Source of the DNA: Saccharibacillus sp. JS10
Lineage (GTDB): Bacteria > Bacillota > Bacilli > Paenibacillales > Paenibacillaceae
NCBI RefSeq assembly: GCF_024436065.1
Contig: NZ_JANFNS010000001.1
Location: forward strand, 1,116,001-1,180,000
Direction: 5' to 3'
DNA length: 64,000 nucleotides
Shown here piece by piece: positions 27,251-36,712 of the stretch. The first letter of the stretch is position 1, and each line of letters begins with the position of its first letter. The translations under genes and the position numbers were made by a program. Under the pieces are notes generated by a model. It ran no database searches and was not told the origin of the DNA. It saw only the letters and a list, made by a program, of their open reading frames with translations.

Positions 27251-28102
27251 TTACTTCGAAATATCGACAAACCCTTCTCCAAACACGTCGCGTACATCAT
27301 GAATCGTCACAAAAGCGTCTTTATCCGCACCTTTGACGATTTTTTTCAATTGAGATACTTCTTGCTTACTAATTACGATATAGAGAACTTCTTTGGCTTC
27401 TTTTGTATAAAATCCATGCCCGGACAATACCGTTACGCCGCGATCCATCGCTGTAATGACTTGTTCCGCTATCGTATGTTGATGTTTGGAAATAATCATG
27501 ACCGCTTTTTTCGGATTTAGGCCTTCGACGATAAAGTCCATCACTTTCGTTCCGACATAAAGGAGTACGATCGTAAACATAAAGTTTTCAACTTCAATCA
27601 CGAGCAGCGAAGCGACAGCTACGATCACATCGAAAAACAGCAACCCGTAACTAATATTCCAATCCAAATATTTATTTGCCAAACGTGCCAAAATCACGGT
27701 TCCGGCAGTCGTTCCGCCTACTCGAACGATCATCCCGATTCCGACACCCGCAAAGATACCGGCGAAGATCGCATTGACTGTTTTTTCAGTGGAATGAATA
27801 TCCCAACCTTCGGTAAGATGCAAAAATAGCGAGTTGAACGCAACCGCCAAAATTGTATAAATAATCGTCTTCCGATCCAAAAAACGATACCCGATAATGA
27901 GCAAAAATCCATTAATAATTAAGTTGACTAGCCCCGGTGACCATTGCAGCCAGTAGAACAAAATAATCGTAACCCCTGTTACCCCACCTTCGCCAAAATC
28001 ATTCGGAATAACAAACAAATTGACTGCCAGCGCAAATATAAAGGCGCCAAGCGCGATAAACGCAACATCGGTTATCGTTTTGGTGACTACTTTTTTTCTC
28101 AT
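27251..28102 (-). CDS. YitT family membrane protein (DUF161 + DUF2179)
   Basis: A 283-residue membrane protein. Five to six transmembrane segments in the first 200 residues carry the family glycine-rich patterns VIPNDFGEGGVTG and GVGIGMIVRVGGTTAGTVI. A soluble C-terminal DUF2179 domain has KAVMIISKHQHTIAEQVI and RGVTVLSGHGFYTKEAKEVLY. Function of the family is not established. ATG at 28102 is chosen over a GTG at 28135 because AAAGGACGGG precedes it. It may be cotranscribed with glcT. Confidence 0.88.
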   Translation of the reverse strand: MRKKVVTKTITDVAFIALGAFIFALAVNLFVIPNDFGEGGVTGVTIILFYWLQWSPGLVNLIINGFLLIIGYRFLDRKTIIYTILAVAFNSLFLHLTEGWDIHSTEKTVNAIFAGIFAGVGIGMIVRVGGTTAGTVILARLANKYLDWNISYGLLFFDVIVAVASLLVIEVENFMFTIVLLYVGTKVMDFIVEGLNPKKAVMIISKHQHTIAEQVITAMDRGVTVLSGHGFYTKEAKEVLYIVISKQEVSQLKKIVKGADKDAFVTIHDVRDVFGEGFVDISK

Positions 28103-28196
28103 CGTTAGTTTTCCCGTCCTTTTTCCGCATTTCACTCTAGGTAACGTTTATGTACAAAGTCGTGAAACCCTATGCAATCCCTTCATTCTATCCCAT

Positions 28197-28256
28197 AAAA
28201 AAAAGGACCGTCAACCTGCATTTTCGCTGAGAAAACACAGGGTTCGGTCCTTTTTG
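28197..28256 (-). terminator. Terminator of the NfeD-flotillin operon
   Basis: On the minus strand AAAAAGGACCGAACCCTG pairs with CAGGTTGACGGTCCTTTTTTTT. It lies about 50 bases after the flotillin stop, with a strong T-run; the plus strand is also T-rich at 28251-28255. Confidence 0.82.
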
Positions 28257-28306
28257 CATACTTATTCGAAAACGATGTCAAAGACGTTCTGGATCAAAGT
28301 CGATTT

Positions 28307-29890
28307 TTAAGCTTGCTCTTCAACTTGAGAGCGATTCGAACGCGCTAATTCTTCGCTTTTCGCTGCTTTTTCGGCGGTTAAATTCGCTTCGATCTGAGCA
28401 TCGGTTATGCCTTGATTTTTGTTGCCGCCGGTCAGATTTTGAATCATCTGTTCCAGATCAAGCCCCGATACGCTTTTGAGCATTTCCGGCGCTGTCGCCA
28501 TCAGCTCCGTTACATAATTGCTGACGCGAGCGGCACCGCCGCCTTCGCCGCGACCTGTATCGACCACGGTAATCTTGTCGACCGCTGCAATCGGCTCCGC
28601 AATTTTGCCTGCAAGTTCCGGCAACATATTAACGATAATATCGAGAATCGCCGCTTCGCCATAGCTTTTGAAGGCTTCGGCAAGTTTTTCTTTGGCTTCC
28701 GCTTCGGCAAGACCGCGCAGGCGAATAACGTCGGCTTCGGCTGTACCTCTTGCACGTTCGGCATCGGCTGTCGCGATACCATCGAGTCGTTTTTGCTCCG
28801 CAGAAGCTTTGGCTTGCGTCTCAATCGAATATTGAAGCGCGTCGGCTTCGCGCATCCGGCGTGCTTTGTCCGCTTCCGCAGCCACTTCGACCGCGTAACG
28901 ATCCGCATCGGCTTTTTTCTTCACTTCAGCGTCGTATTGTTTTTGACGAACTTGAATTTCTTTTTCTTGCAAATCGATCTCGCGGTCTTTACGTACCATC
29001 TCAACTCGCATCTGTTCTTCGACAGCGGTCTGCTTGGCACGCGCTTCTTGAATCATATAAGCCTGATCGGCGTCGGCTTTTGCCGTATCTTGGTCGCGTT
29101 TGAACGCGGCGATCTTCAATTCTTTTTCTTTTTGACCTTCGGCGATATTCGTATCTCGAATCAATTCGGCTTTTTGGCCTTCTTCTTCGGCACGCGCTTT
29201 TTGGATACGAGCATCTCGCACCGCTTCGGCTTCCGCGATCTCGGCGTCACGCTTAACCGCCGCGATACGCGGTTTACCTAGGGACTCCAAATATCCGTGC
29301 TTATCACGAACGTCTTTGATCGTGAAGGATACGATTTGCAGACCCATCTTTTTGAGATCGCGAGCCGCTACGCTTTGTACTTCTTGCGCGAACCGGTCAC
29401 GGTTGCGGTACACTTCTTCGACCGTCATCGAACCGAGAATCGAGCGCAAATGACCTTCCAATACTTCTTGCGCTTCGGACTTCAGAGCTTCAATCGGCTT
29501 GCCCATAAATTGTTCGGCAGCTGTCGCTACGTCTTCTGTAGAACTGCCGATCTTGATAATCGCGACGCCGTCTGCCAAAACGGGAACGCCTTGCTCTGTG
29601 TAGACTTCGGGTGTTGTAACATCCAATTTGTGCGACAATAACGACAGATATTCGGCTTTTTGGAATACCGGTAGGATAAATGCACCGCCACCGCGTACGA
29701 TCTTGATCTTGCGACCTGCTTCATCATCGGCAATATTTTTGGTACCGAGGAACGAACCTGTCACTACCATCGCCTCATCCGTGCTAACCGTCTTATAACG
29801 AGCCCAAAAAGCAAGACCCAGTACGAGCAGCACGGCTATGACGATACCCGGAATCAATAGATAATCCGGAATCTGATCGAAAATGTTCAT
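28307..29890 (-). CDS. floT: Flotillin family membrane scaffold protein
   Basis: A 527-residue flotillin (FloT/YuaG type) that organises functional membrane microdomains. A single N-terminal membrane segment lies near residues 12-30. An SPFH/Band 7 domain follows (~30-200, with LKSEAQEVLEGHLRSILGSMTVEEVYRNRDRF read in parts). A long Ala/Glu/Lys/Arg-rich coiled coil spans ~210-410 with repeated EAE and KAR motifs, followed by a conserved DTGRGEGGGAARV segment. ATG 29890 is one base after the stop of the NfeD gene. NfeD-flotillin pairs work together in membrane stress responses. Confidence 0.96.
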   Translation of the reverse strand: MNIFDQIPDYLLIPGIVIAVLLVLGLAFWARYKTVSTDEAMVVTGSFLGTKNIADDEAGRKIKIVRGGGAFILPVFQKAEYLSLLSHKLDVTTPEVYTEQGVPVLADGVAIIKIGSSTEDVATAAEQFMGKPIEALKSEAQEVLEGHLRSILGSMTVEEVYRNRDRFAQEVQSVAARDLKKMGLQIVSFTIKDVRDKHGYLESLGKPRIAAVKRDAEIAEAEAVRDARIQKARAEEEGQKAELIRDTNIAEGQKEKELKIAAFKRDQDTAKADADQAYMIQEARAKQTAVEEQMRVEMVRKDREIDLQEKEIQVRQKQYDAEVKKKADADRYAVEVAAEADKARRMREADALQYSIETQAKASAEQKRLDGIATADAERARGTAEADVIRLRGLAEAEAKEKLAEAFKSYGEAAILDIIVNMLPELAGKIAEPIAAVDKITVVDTGRGEGGGAARVSNYVTELMATAPEMLKSVSGLDLEQMIQNLTGGNKNQGITDAQIEANLTAEKAAKSEELARSNRSQVEEQA

Positions 29891-29891
29891 T

Positions 29892-30431
29892 TTACTCCAA
29901 CCCCTCTTCTTTTTTTTCGAGTTCGCTTACACCTAATGTGCCGTCAGCAATATCGATCACGACGACTCTGACACCTGCCGGAATCCATTCTCCATCGAAG
30001 CTGAATGCCGTATGTAGCGTGTTGCCTGACCCGCCCATGCTCACTAACACTTCGCCGTAGCCTTTTTCCGGGACAGGCACGGTCACTTCACCGATTTTGC
30101 CTGTTAGGTCTTTGATCGAGTAGCCTACCGAATTTTCGCTGCCGCGCATCGGCTTCACATAACCGAAGTAAAGCAAAATGCCAGAGAATAATGCACACAG
30201 TATAGAAGCCGATAAGCTCCATACCGAAGGCAACCCTGCATAACGCTCGATCAAAATACCCGCTCCGCCAAATACCGTCACCATACCGGCAAGTACGATC
30301 GGTTGCAGGAACTCGAGCGACACTGCGTCGAATACGCCTCCCAGCGCATCGCCGATCCAGTCCCCGAACACCACGCTTATCAAAGCAAATAACACGCCAC
30401 CGACCAAACACCCTAAATATAACGCTTCCAT
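29892..30431 (-). CDS. NfeD-like membrane protein (YuaF type), flotillin partner
   Basis: A 179-residue protein with about three membrane segments (near residues 3-25, 42-62 and 68-92) and a C-terminal beta-rich OB-fold (~105-172: LTGKIGEVTVPVPEKGYGEVLV, read in parts, ending VVVIDIADGTLGVSEL). This is the short NfeD form that accompanies flotillin, equivalent to YuaF. ATG 30431 follows AAGGAGTGATGCGGTT. It is the first gene of the operon behind the sigma-W-type promoter at 30557-30582. Confidence 0.92.
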   Translation of the reverse strand: MEALYLGCLVGGVLFALISVVFGDWIGDALGGVFDAVSLEFLQPIVLAGMVTVFGGAGILIERYAGLPSVWSLSASILCALFSGILLYFGYVKPMRGSENSVGYSIKDLTGKIGEVTVPVPEKGYGEVLVSMGGSGNTLHTAFSFDGEWIPAGVRVVVIDIADGTLGVSELEKKEEGLE

Positions 30432-30473
30432 AACCGCATCACTCCTTCGTTTTTTGGAAGCTATCTTTACCCT

Positions 30474-30531
30474 GTTTCGATATTTGGCGATTCTTCAGTC
30501 TAATCGCTGAAGAATCGCCGGAAATCGAAAC
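30474..30531. other. Long hairpin in the leader of the NfeD-flotillin operon
   Basis: GTTTCGAT...GGCGATTCTTCAG on the left is complementary to CTGAAGAATCGCC...ATCGAAAC on the right. The inner 13 bp are perfect around a TCTAATCG loop, with a small internal loop before an outer 8-bp helix. It lies between the sigma-W-like promoter and the NfeD start, so it would form in the mRNA leader. No T-run follows on either strand, so it is not an ordinary terminator. Confidence 0.7.
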
Positions 30532-30556
30532 GTAACTGAATGGGTATATGATTACA

Positions 30557-30582
30557 TACGGATAGTTAGTGATTTGGTTTCA
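30557..30582 (-). promoter_or_regulatory. Sigma-W-type promoter of the NfeD-flotillin operon
   Basis: Minus-strand TGAAAC (30582-30577) and CGTA (30560-30557) are separated by exactly 16 bases, the consensus of extracytoplasmic-function sigma-W promoters. In Bacillus subtilis the equivalent yuaF-floT operon is a sigma-W target. Confidence 0.8.
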
Positions 30583-30599
30583 ACTTTCTCTAAATTTAT

Positions 30600-31190
30600 T
30601 CATTTTCCCTCTGAATGAGAAGCTTGTGCTAAAATTTCCAAAAGCTTTTCTTCTTCATATCCAGAGTTTGGAGTCGCTTGTAGCGTGTATGTCACATCAT
30701 CAGGTCTTGCCGTTGCATAAAACAGATCATTCCCCGGATGCGCCAATTCAATATCAGTACCGTCTATCGACGTTTTATCCGCACCTTGAATGGTAGAAGG
30801 AAGATCGCTGAGCGTCAGTAGTACAACGCCATCTCCTTCGTAAGGACCGTAAAGTACCTTTTCAAAAGCCATTGAATCCTCAGACACCGCTTCTTGCAGT
30901 TCACCTTTTTCACGCGAATAAACAAGTACAATAGAATCTTTCTTTTGATCTGTAGAGTCACTTTCGCTGCTTTTTAACACATCGGGTAACGAAAAAGCTT
31001 CGCCTTGATACGCTAAAGTTAATTCCAAGCCATCGATCTTAGGTATATTGGCTTCTGGATATATGTTCTGCACTTCTTGCTGTGCTTTTGCCAATTCATC
31101 CGATTGACCTGCGGGTGATGAACACGCCGCCAGTACCCCCAGACCTAAAGCGCATCCAACCATATAAGACAGTTTACGAATTTTTTTCAT
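30600..31190 (-). CDS. Putative lipoprotein of unknown function
   Basis: A 196-residue secreted protein. Its lipoprotein signal peptide (MKKIRKLSYMVGCALGLGVL) ends in the lipobox LAAC, so it should be anchored to the outer face of the membrane. The mature part (~175 residues) is acidic, with a segment IDGLELTLAYQGEAFSLPDVL and a YTLQATPNSGYEEEKLLEIL end reminiscent of DUF4367-type domains found in anti-sigma factors and outer-membrane carriers. I do not recognise the family with confidence. ATG 31190 follows AGAGAGGGGTTGAATAAAAC. It ends only 18 bases before the sigma-W promoter element of the next operon on the same strand. Confidence 0.8.
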   Translation of the reverse strand: MKKIRKLSYMVGCALGLGVLAACSSPAGQSDELAKAQQEVQNIYPEANIPKIDGLELTLAYQGEAFSLPDVLKSSESDSTDQKKDSIVLVYSREKGELQEAVSEDSMAFEKVLYGPYEGDGVVLLTLSDLPSTIQGADKTSIDGTDIELAHPGNDLFYATARPDDVTYTLQATPNSGYEEEKLLEILAQASHSEGK

Positions 31191-31276
31191 GTTTTATTCA
31201 ACCCCTCTCTATATAAATAGACGTAGCAAGCTTAATATTAGTTGGGAAAAATATTGGAAGGACTTATTCAGCATAT

Positions 31277-31314
31277 AAAAAAGACGACCCGGATTAGAGA
31301 TCCAGGTCGTCTTC
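31277..31314 (-). terminator. Terminator of the iron alcohol dehydrogenase gene
   Basis: On the minus strand AAGACGACCTGGA pairs with TCCGGGTCGTCTT and is followed by TTTTT, about 40 bases after the stop. Confidence 0.88.
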
Positions 31315-31352
31315 CACGTCATTTCGTAGACGAATATAGCGGATTTTTCAGT

Positions 31353-32516
31353 TTACAGCGAAGCTTTGTAGATTGCGACTACATCTTCGCGTTGCAGTTT
31401 ATTGAAGTTACCGAACGGTCCGAATTTCATTGCTTTGTCTGCCATTTCTTCGATACGGCTATCGTCGATTTCGTAATCGGCAAGGGTATTTGGTGCACCA
31501 ATCGAGTTCCAGAACGCACGCAAAGCTTCGATGCCTTCCAGACCGACTTCTTCAGCCGATTTGCCGCTTGGGTCGATACCGAACACATTTACCGCGAGCT
31601 TTTTGAAACGCTCTGGGTCCACGCTCAAGCTATGCTTCATCCAGTTCGGGAACAAGATCGCGAGGCCGCCGCCGTGCGGAATATCGTAGACTGCCGATAC
31701 CGCGTGCTCGACATTGTGCGTTGCCCAGTCACCTGTGCTGCCCATGCTCAGAACACCGTTCAGCGCAAGCGTACCGCTGTACATTACCGTTTCGCGCAGC
31801 TCGTAGTTTTCCAGATCGTCTACAAGTTTTGGACCTGCTTCGATCACTGCACGCAGTACCGATTCACAGAATCCGTCTTGCACAGGCGTATTGCTTTCGA
31901 GATGGAAATAAGTCTCCAAGACGTGCGACATCATGTCGACGATCCCGTAGACCGTTTGGTCTTTCGGCAGCGAATACGTGAACTCTGGATCGAGAATCGA
32001 GAAAGTCGGGAACGAATACGCGCTACCCCAGCCGAGTTTTTCCATCGTTTGTTCATTCGTGATGACCGACCCGCTGTTCATTTCCGAACCTGTAGCTGCC
32101 ATTGTCAACACGACGCCTAATGGCAATCCGTCTTTGGCAACAGCTTTACGCTCTGCGAAATCCCACATATCGCCATCGTATTTTGCGCCAACCGCAATAG
32201 CTTTCGCGCAGTCGATAACGCTACCGCCGCCGACAGCCAGAATCAGATCGATTTGTTCGCTTTTGCACAGATCGACGCCTTTGTGTACGGTCGACAGACG
32301 CGGGTTCGGTTCAACGCCGGAAAGTTCGGTTACGTTCGAACCGATTTCTTTAAGCAGCGAAGTTACGCTCTCGTACAGACCCGAGCGCTTGATGCTGCCT
32401 CCTCCGTAAACAAGCAATACATTTTTGCCGTACTGAGGAACCAACGTGTTGAGTTGTTCCAGTTGGCCTTTACCGAAAATAAGACGTGTCGGATTATAGA
32501 AAGCAAAAGATTTCAT
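31353..32516 (-). CDS. Iron-containing alcohol dehydrogenase (YugJ/butanol dehydrogenase type)
   Basis: A 387-residue group III alcohol dehydrogenase. The NAD-binding part contains [16 protein letters not shown] and [17 protein letters not shown]; metal ligands fall in [14 protein letters not shown] and in the [24 protein letters not shown] segment. This branch reduces aldehydes such as butanal with NAD(P)H in the cytoplasm. The frame is open upstream, but ATG 32516 gives the family N-terminus [17 protein letters not shown] and follows AAGGAAGGGG. It stands alone between two terminators. Confidence 0.92.
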   Translation of the reverse strand: MKSFAFYNPTRLIFGKGQLEQLNTLVPQYGKNVLLVYGGGSIKRSGLYESVTSLLKEIGSNVTELSGVEPNPRLSTVHKGVDLCKSEQIDLILAVGGGSVIDCAKAIAVGAKYDGDMWDFAERKAVAKDGLPLGVVLTMAATGSEMNSGSVITNEQTMEKLGWGSAYSFPTFSILDPEFTYSLPKDQTVYGIVDMMSHVLETYFHLESNTPVQDGFCESVLRAVIEAGPKLVDDLENYELRETVMYSGTLALNGVLSMGSTGDWATHNVEHAVSAVYDIPHGGGLAILFPNWMKHSLSVDPERFKKLAVNVFGIDPSGKSAEEVGLEGIEALRAFWNSIGAPNTLADYEIDDSRIEEMADKAMKFGPFGNFNKLQREDVVAIYKASL

Positions 32517-32581
32517 AAGTAAATTGTACCCCTTCCTTTTCATAAGTTCGTATTCATTATATACCGTCTTCACGCAAAAAC

Positions 32582-32620
32582 AAAAAAGCTGCCGCATCCA
32601 CGTTCGGACACGGCAGTTTG
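32582..32620 (-). terminator. Terminator of the gal operon
   Basis: Minus-strand AACTGCCG pairs with CGGCAGCTT (with an inner TCC/GGA pairing), ending in TTTTTT, 15 bases after the galT stop. Confidence 0.82.
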
Positions 32621-32634
32621 ATGATCATTTTCAA

Positions 32635-34287
32635 CTATTGTTTGACCCAATTCAGATGATTCACATAACGGAAAAAGGCTTCGCGGCCGCTTGTATCCGT
32701 CTTGTATACGCCGGCATGACCCAAAATTTCTGTGAATTTTGCCCCGACTTCATGCTGAACGTATTCGTTTGCAGCTTCCGGTGTCAGATTCGATCCATAT
32801 TTGGCGATCAATTCATGTACCCACGGCAAATGTTGATTCAGTCCGTGCGAAGCATTTTGCTCAGCCGCAGACAATACTTCTTGATCTCCGCTCAAGACAC
32901 GTACCACTTGTTCCAGTTCGTCTTTGAGACGTCCCGGTAAAATCGCCAGCCCCATCACTTCGATCAGACCGATATTTTCTTTTTTCAAATGGTGCATGTC
33001 GCGGTGAGGATGGAAAATCCCTTCTGGATGTTGCTCGTTTGTACGGTTGTTCCGCAATACGAGATCCAATTCATAAGCACCGTCTCGGCGACGCACAATA
33101 GGCGTTACAGTGTTATGACGAACCTTCGCGCCATTTTGCTCACTGGATGCAAGAATCTCTACACGGTCGTCGCTATACGTTTTCCACGTTTCGTAGATTT
33201 CGTCTGCGGCTTCGAGCAATTCGGCTTGATCGCTACCCGTCAGACGAATAACCGACATCGGCCAACGAACAATCGATAACTTCACCGAAGGATACTGAGC
33301 ATGAGCGAAGACCGCTTCCGTTGGTGCCTTTTCAATCGCAAACGTATGCTTGCCGCCTTGGAAATGGTCATGCGTCAAGATCGAGCCTCCGACAATCGGC
33401 AAGTCCGCATTGGAACCGAGGAAATAGTGCGGGAAACGATCGGTAAATTGCAGCAAACGACGCAGCGTGTCTTTCGTCAGCTTCATCGGAACATGATCGC
33501 GGTGCAGCACGATACAATGCTCGTTGTAGTAAACATACGGCGAATATTGGAATAACCACGGCTCATCGTTCAATTCCAGCGGAATCACGCGTAAGTTTTG
33601 ACGTGCAGGGTGATTGATCCGTCCGGCATATCCGACATTCTCACGACAAAGCTGACATTTCGGATACAAAGGCGGTGGCAGCAGACGAGCTTGCGCAATC
33701 TCTTCCGATGTTTTTTCCGGTTTGGACAAATTGATCGTGATTTCGATCGAACCGAATTCCGAATCATACGTCCAATAGCGGTTTTTCGCAACGCGATCCA
33801 TCCGAATATAGTTCGAATCGATACACCATTTGTAAAAACGATCGGTAGCTGCTGTAATTCCGTTCTTTTGTTCGGCTTCCAAAAACTCGCGTGTCACTTC
33901 CGAAGGACGCGCAAGCAGCAGTCCCATTAGCTTTGCATCCAACAAATCACGGTGGGTATCTGTATTTTCTGGAATCATCCCGATTTGCAATCCGTAATCG
34001 ATTAACGTATCCAACATTGGCTGAGGGCCTTCCGGCAATGCTTCAGCTAAAGGATCTAACGAAGCTTCAATAGACGATGGGTCCGCTCCGTAAGGTTCGT
34101 CAAAAGAAAATTGCTCCAGCAAACGGTTGCGTCCGTAATCGTAATCGGCTGGTTCCAGCAATTTTTCGCGCAGCGCAAATGCGGTGAGACGATCAATCGC
34201 TCTCAAAACTTCTTGCTTGGTGACGTTCTCCGAGAATGCTTCCCCCGCCGAATGTGGTTGAACTTCGTTTGTGAACTTTTCGCTCAT
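32635..34287 (-). CDS. galT: UDP-glucose--hexose-1-phosphate uridylyltransferase (class II)
   Basis: A 550-residue galactose-1-phosphate uridylyltransferase of the Firmicutes class II (GalT2), longer than the ~350-residue class I. Recognisable segments are YPKCQLCRENVGYAGRINHPARQN, read in parts, and GGSILTHDHFQGGKHTFAIEKA carrying the active-site His region. It converts UDP-glucose and galactose-1-phosphate to glucose-1-phosphate and UDP-galactose in the Leloir pathway. ATG 34287, not GTG 34293, is well spaced from AACGGGGGCAG. Last gene of galK-galE-galT. Confidence 0.95.
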   Translation of the reverse strand: MSEKFTNEVQPHSAGEAFSENVTKQEVLRAIDRLTAFALREKLLEPADYDYGRNRLLEQFSFDEPYGADPSSIEASLDPLAEALPEGPQPMLDTLIDYGLQIGMIPENTDTHRDLLDAKLMGLLLARPSEVTREFLEAEQKNGITAATDRFYKWCIDSNYIRMDRVAKNRYWTYDSEFGSIEITINLSKPEKTSEEIAQARLLPPPLYPKCQLCRENVGYAGRINHPARQNLRVIPLELNDEPWLFQYSPYVYYNEHCIVLHRDHVPMKLTKDTLRRLLQFTDRFPHYFLGSNADLPIVGGSILTHDHFQGGKHTFAIEKAPTEAVFAHAQYPSVKLSIVRWPMSVIRLTGSDQAELLEAADEIYETWKTYSDDRVEILASSEQNGAKVRHNTVTPIVRRRDGAYELDLVLRNNRTNEQHPEGIFHPHRDMHHLKKENIGLIEVMGLAILPGRLKDELEQVVRVLSGDQEVLSAAEQNASHGLNQHLPWVHELIAKYGSNLTPEAANEYVQHEVGAKFTEILGHAGVYKTDTSGREAFFRYVNHLNWVKQ

Positions 34288-34329
34288 GGACACTGCCCCC
34301 GTTATCTTTTTTTGAAGCTAAAGTAAAGC

Positions 34330-35316
34330 TTAGTCGTTGTAACCGTTCGGACGAGATTGATGCCAGCTCCAAGCGCTTCCGATAATCGTCTCGATCTGCT
34401 CGCGGGATGGATTCCAACCGAGTACGCGGCGTGCTTTTTCCGAAGACGCGATCAATACAGCCGGGTCTCCTGCTCGGCGCGGTTCGGTCTGAACCGGGAT
34501 TTCTTTGCCTGTAACCGTGCGAGCCGCTTCGATAATTTCGTGTACCGAAAATCCGCTGCCGCTACCGAGGTTGAATACGTCGCTTTCCCCGCCGTTTTTC
34601 AAGTAATCGATCGCGCGCAAGTGTGCGTCGGCAAGATCGCTCACATGCAGGTAATCGCGGATACAAGTCCCGTCAGCTGTCGGGTAGTCGTCACCGAATA
34701 CCGAAATATGCGAACGTTGTCCCAGCGCTGTCTGAAGCACGATCGGAATCAGATGCGTCTCCGGACGGTGGTCTTCGCCGATCTTGCCGCTATCGTGTGC
34801 GCCTGCTGCATTGAAGTAGCGCAAAGCGACATAACGGATATCCAGTACGCGGTCATACCAACGAATCATGCGTTCCATCATCAACTTCGTTTCGCCGTAT
34901 ACATTGGTTGGCTCTGTACGGTCGGTTTCTTCGATTGGTGTTTTTTCTGGTTCGCCATACGTAGCTGCTGTCGAAGAAAAGACGATTCGGCGTACGCCGG
35001 CTTCGTTCATCGCTTCGAGCAAGCACAATGTGCCGTACATATTGTTATCGTAATATTTGCCGGGATTTTGCATACTTTCACCGACCAACGAATTGGCTGC
35101 GAAATGAATAACCCCTTCGATTTCATTTTCTGCGAATAATTTTTTTAGCAGTTCTTTGTCGCGAAGATCGCCTTCGTACAGTTTGCCACCGAGTAAAGCT
35201 TCTTTATGACCCGTTTGCAGACTGTCGATTACGACAACTTCGTCCCCACGTTCCAGCAAAGCCGCTACGGTATGGGAACCGATATATCCTGCGCCACCTG
35301 TTACTAAAATCGCCAT
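34330..35316 (-). CDS. galE: UDP-glucose 4-epimerase
   Basis: A 328-residue extended SDR that interconverts UDP-galactose and UDP-glucose with tightly bound NAD. The N-terminal [15 protein letters not shown] is the NAD loop, the catalytic Tyr/Lys pair is in [11 protein letters not shown], and [19 protein letters not shown] and YFNAAGAH are typical of GalE. ATG 35316 follows TTAAGGAGGAACAAACA. It lies between galK and galT. Confidence 0.96.
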   Translation of the reverse strand: MAILVTGGAGYIGSHTVAALLERGDEVVVIDSLQTGHKEALLGGKLYEGDLRDKELLKKLFAENEIEGVIHFAANSLVGESMQNPGKYYDNNMYGTLCLLEAMNEAGVRRIVFSSTAATYGEPEKTPIEETDRTEPTNVYGETKLMMERMIRWYDRVLDIRYVALRYFNAAGAHDSGKIGEDHRPETHLIPIVLQTALGQRSHISVFGDDYPTADGTCIRDYLHVSDLADAHLRAIDYLKNGGESDVFNLGSGSGFSVHEIIEAARTVTGKEIPVQTEPRRAGDPAVLIASSEKARRVLGWNPSREQIETIIGSAWSWHQSRPNGYND

Positions 35317-35374
35317 TGTTTGTTCCTCCTTAAAATGTGTAGATTGCGTTTGTTTTTTGAAAATTCATACTGAC

Positions 35375-36544
35375 TTAGCTCAGTTCTTCTACGCCTTCGC
35401 CTACGCCGCATACATAAAAGTCTCCGGTTAGCCCGGTGCGTGCCTGATAACGCTCTCCGACTTGTTTTACAAATTGCTCCACATGATCTTCATGGACGAG
35501 CGATACCGTACATCCGCCGAATCCCGCTCCCGTCATCCGAGCGCCGAGTGTTCCCGGAATTTGACGCGCTTCTTCGACCATGACGTCCAACTCTTCGCAG
35601 CTTACTTCGTATAGATCGCGAAGGGAGTCGTGAGACTGGTTCATCAGACGTCCAAATTCTTCGAGATCCCCTGCGGTTAAAGCTTCGACCGAAGCCAATA
35701 CCCGTGCGTTCTCTTCGATAACATGCTGCGCCCGGTTACGTACGGTCTCATCCGTCAACGCGGATTTGAAATCCTGGAATTGCGAAGGCGTCACTTCTGC
35801 CAAATAATTCAGATCGGCTTTGCAACTTCTTAAGCGATCCAGAGCCGCTACGCATTGCTCGCGGCGTTCATTGTATTTCGAATCGACCAAGCCGCGGCGT
35901 TTGTTCGTATTGCCGATGACCAATTTGTAGCTGCCGGTCTGAAACGGAACATGTTTGTATTCTAGCGTATCGCACATCAGCAGGATGGCATGATCTTTTT
36001 TGCCGTTTGCGACAGCGAATTGATCCATGATGCCGCAGTTCACGCCGACAAAGTTATTTTCCGCTGCTTGCGAGAGCAAAGCGATCTGTACGGTATCGCG
36101 ATCGTACCCACCGACCGCTAACAGACCATAACCCGTTACGACCTCGATCGAAGCGGAAGAAGAAAGCCCGGCTCCGTTCGGAATTTCGCCGTGGTAGAAC
36201 AGATCATACCCTTTCGATACCGGAAAACCGCGCTCAGCCAGCTCAACCATGACGCCAACGGGGTAGTCTGTCCATTCTCCGCTTTTGTCAAGCCCGATCT
36301 CGCCGATTTTGATTTCGGCTTCTTCCGGCATGTTGGTCGAAGCCAAACGAATGATGCCGTCCTGACGTTCGCGAATAACAAGCGTTGTGCCAAACTCCAA
36401 TGCTGCCGGAAGAACGTATCCTCCGTTATAGTCAATATGTTCGCCAATCAGATTCACGCGTCCGGGTGCATGGAACCATAAAGGTTCGATTGTAGACTCG
36501 CCAAACTTTTGTATAAACATTTGCTTGATTTGTTGCGTATCCAT
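35375..36544 (-). CDS. galK: Galactokinase
   Basis: A 389-residue GHMP kinase phosphorylating galactose at C1. The galactokinase signature APGRVNLIGEHIDYNGGYVLP lies at ~27-47 (given in parts), the GHMP ATP loop is IPNGAGLSSSASIEV, and the third motif is GARMTGAGFGGCTVSLV. ATG 36544 follows ACGAGGTGGTTTCTTA. It is the first gene of the Leloir operon and divergent from an AraC regulator, which is its likely controller. Confidence 0.97.
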   Translation of the reverse strand: MDTQQIKQMFIQKFGESTIEPLWFHAPGRVNLIGEHIDYNGGYVLPAALEFGTTLVIRERQDGIIRLASTNMPEEAEIKIGEIGLDKSGEWTDYPVGVMVELAERGFPVSKGYDLFYHGEIPNGAGLSSSASIEVVTGYGLLAVGGYDRDTVQIALLSQAAENNFVGVNCGIMDQFAVANGKKDHAILLMCDTLEYKHVPFQTGSYKLVIGNTNKRRGLVDSKYNERREQCVAALDRLRSCKADLNYLAEVTPSQFQDFKSALTDETVRNRAQHVIEENARVLASVEALTAGDLEEFGRLMNQSHDSLRDLYEVSCEELDVMVEEARQIPGTLGARMTGAGFGGCTVSLVHEDHVEQFVKQVGERYQARTGLTGDFYVCGVGEGVEELS

Positions 36545-36712
36545 TAAGAAACCACCTCGTGATTGATTTGATTAGGTTGTGCTCTCAGTATAAAAGACAG
36601 CTCTTACTTTGATAATACATGAATGTGCGTATCACATGGACTTATATGACTTTTCTTTAAAAAGGCGTATACTGGATCAAAAAGGTTTTGAATCGGAAAG
36701 CGAGGATCAAAT

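Noticed and set aside
28102-28135. Longer N-terminus for the YitT-like protein from GTG 28135
   Set aside because: No ribosome binding site there; ATG 28102 has one and gives the usual family N-terminus.
28412-29281. 289-codon open frame antisense to the flotillin gene
   Set aside because: Arises from the Ala/Glu/Lys-rich coiled-coil codons read backwards; Phe-rich without a domain.
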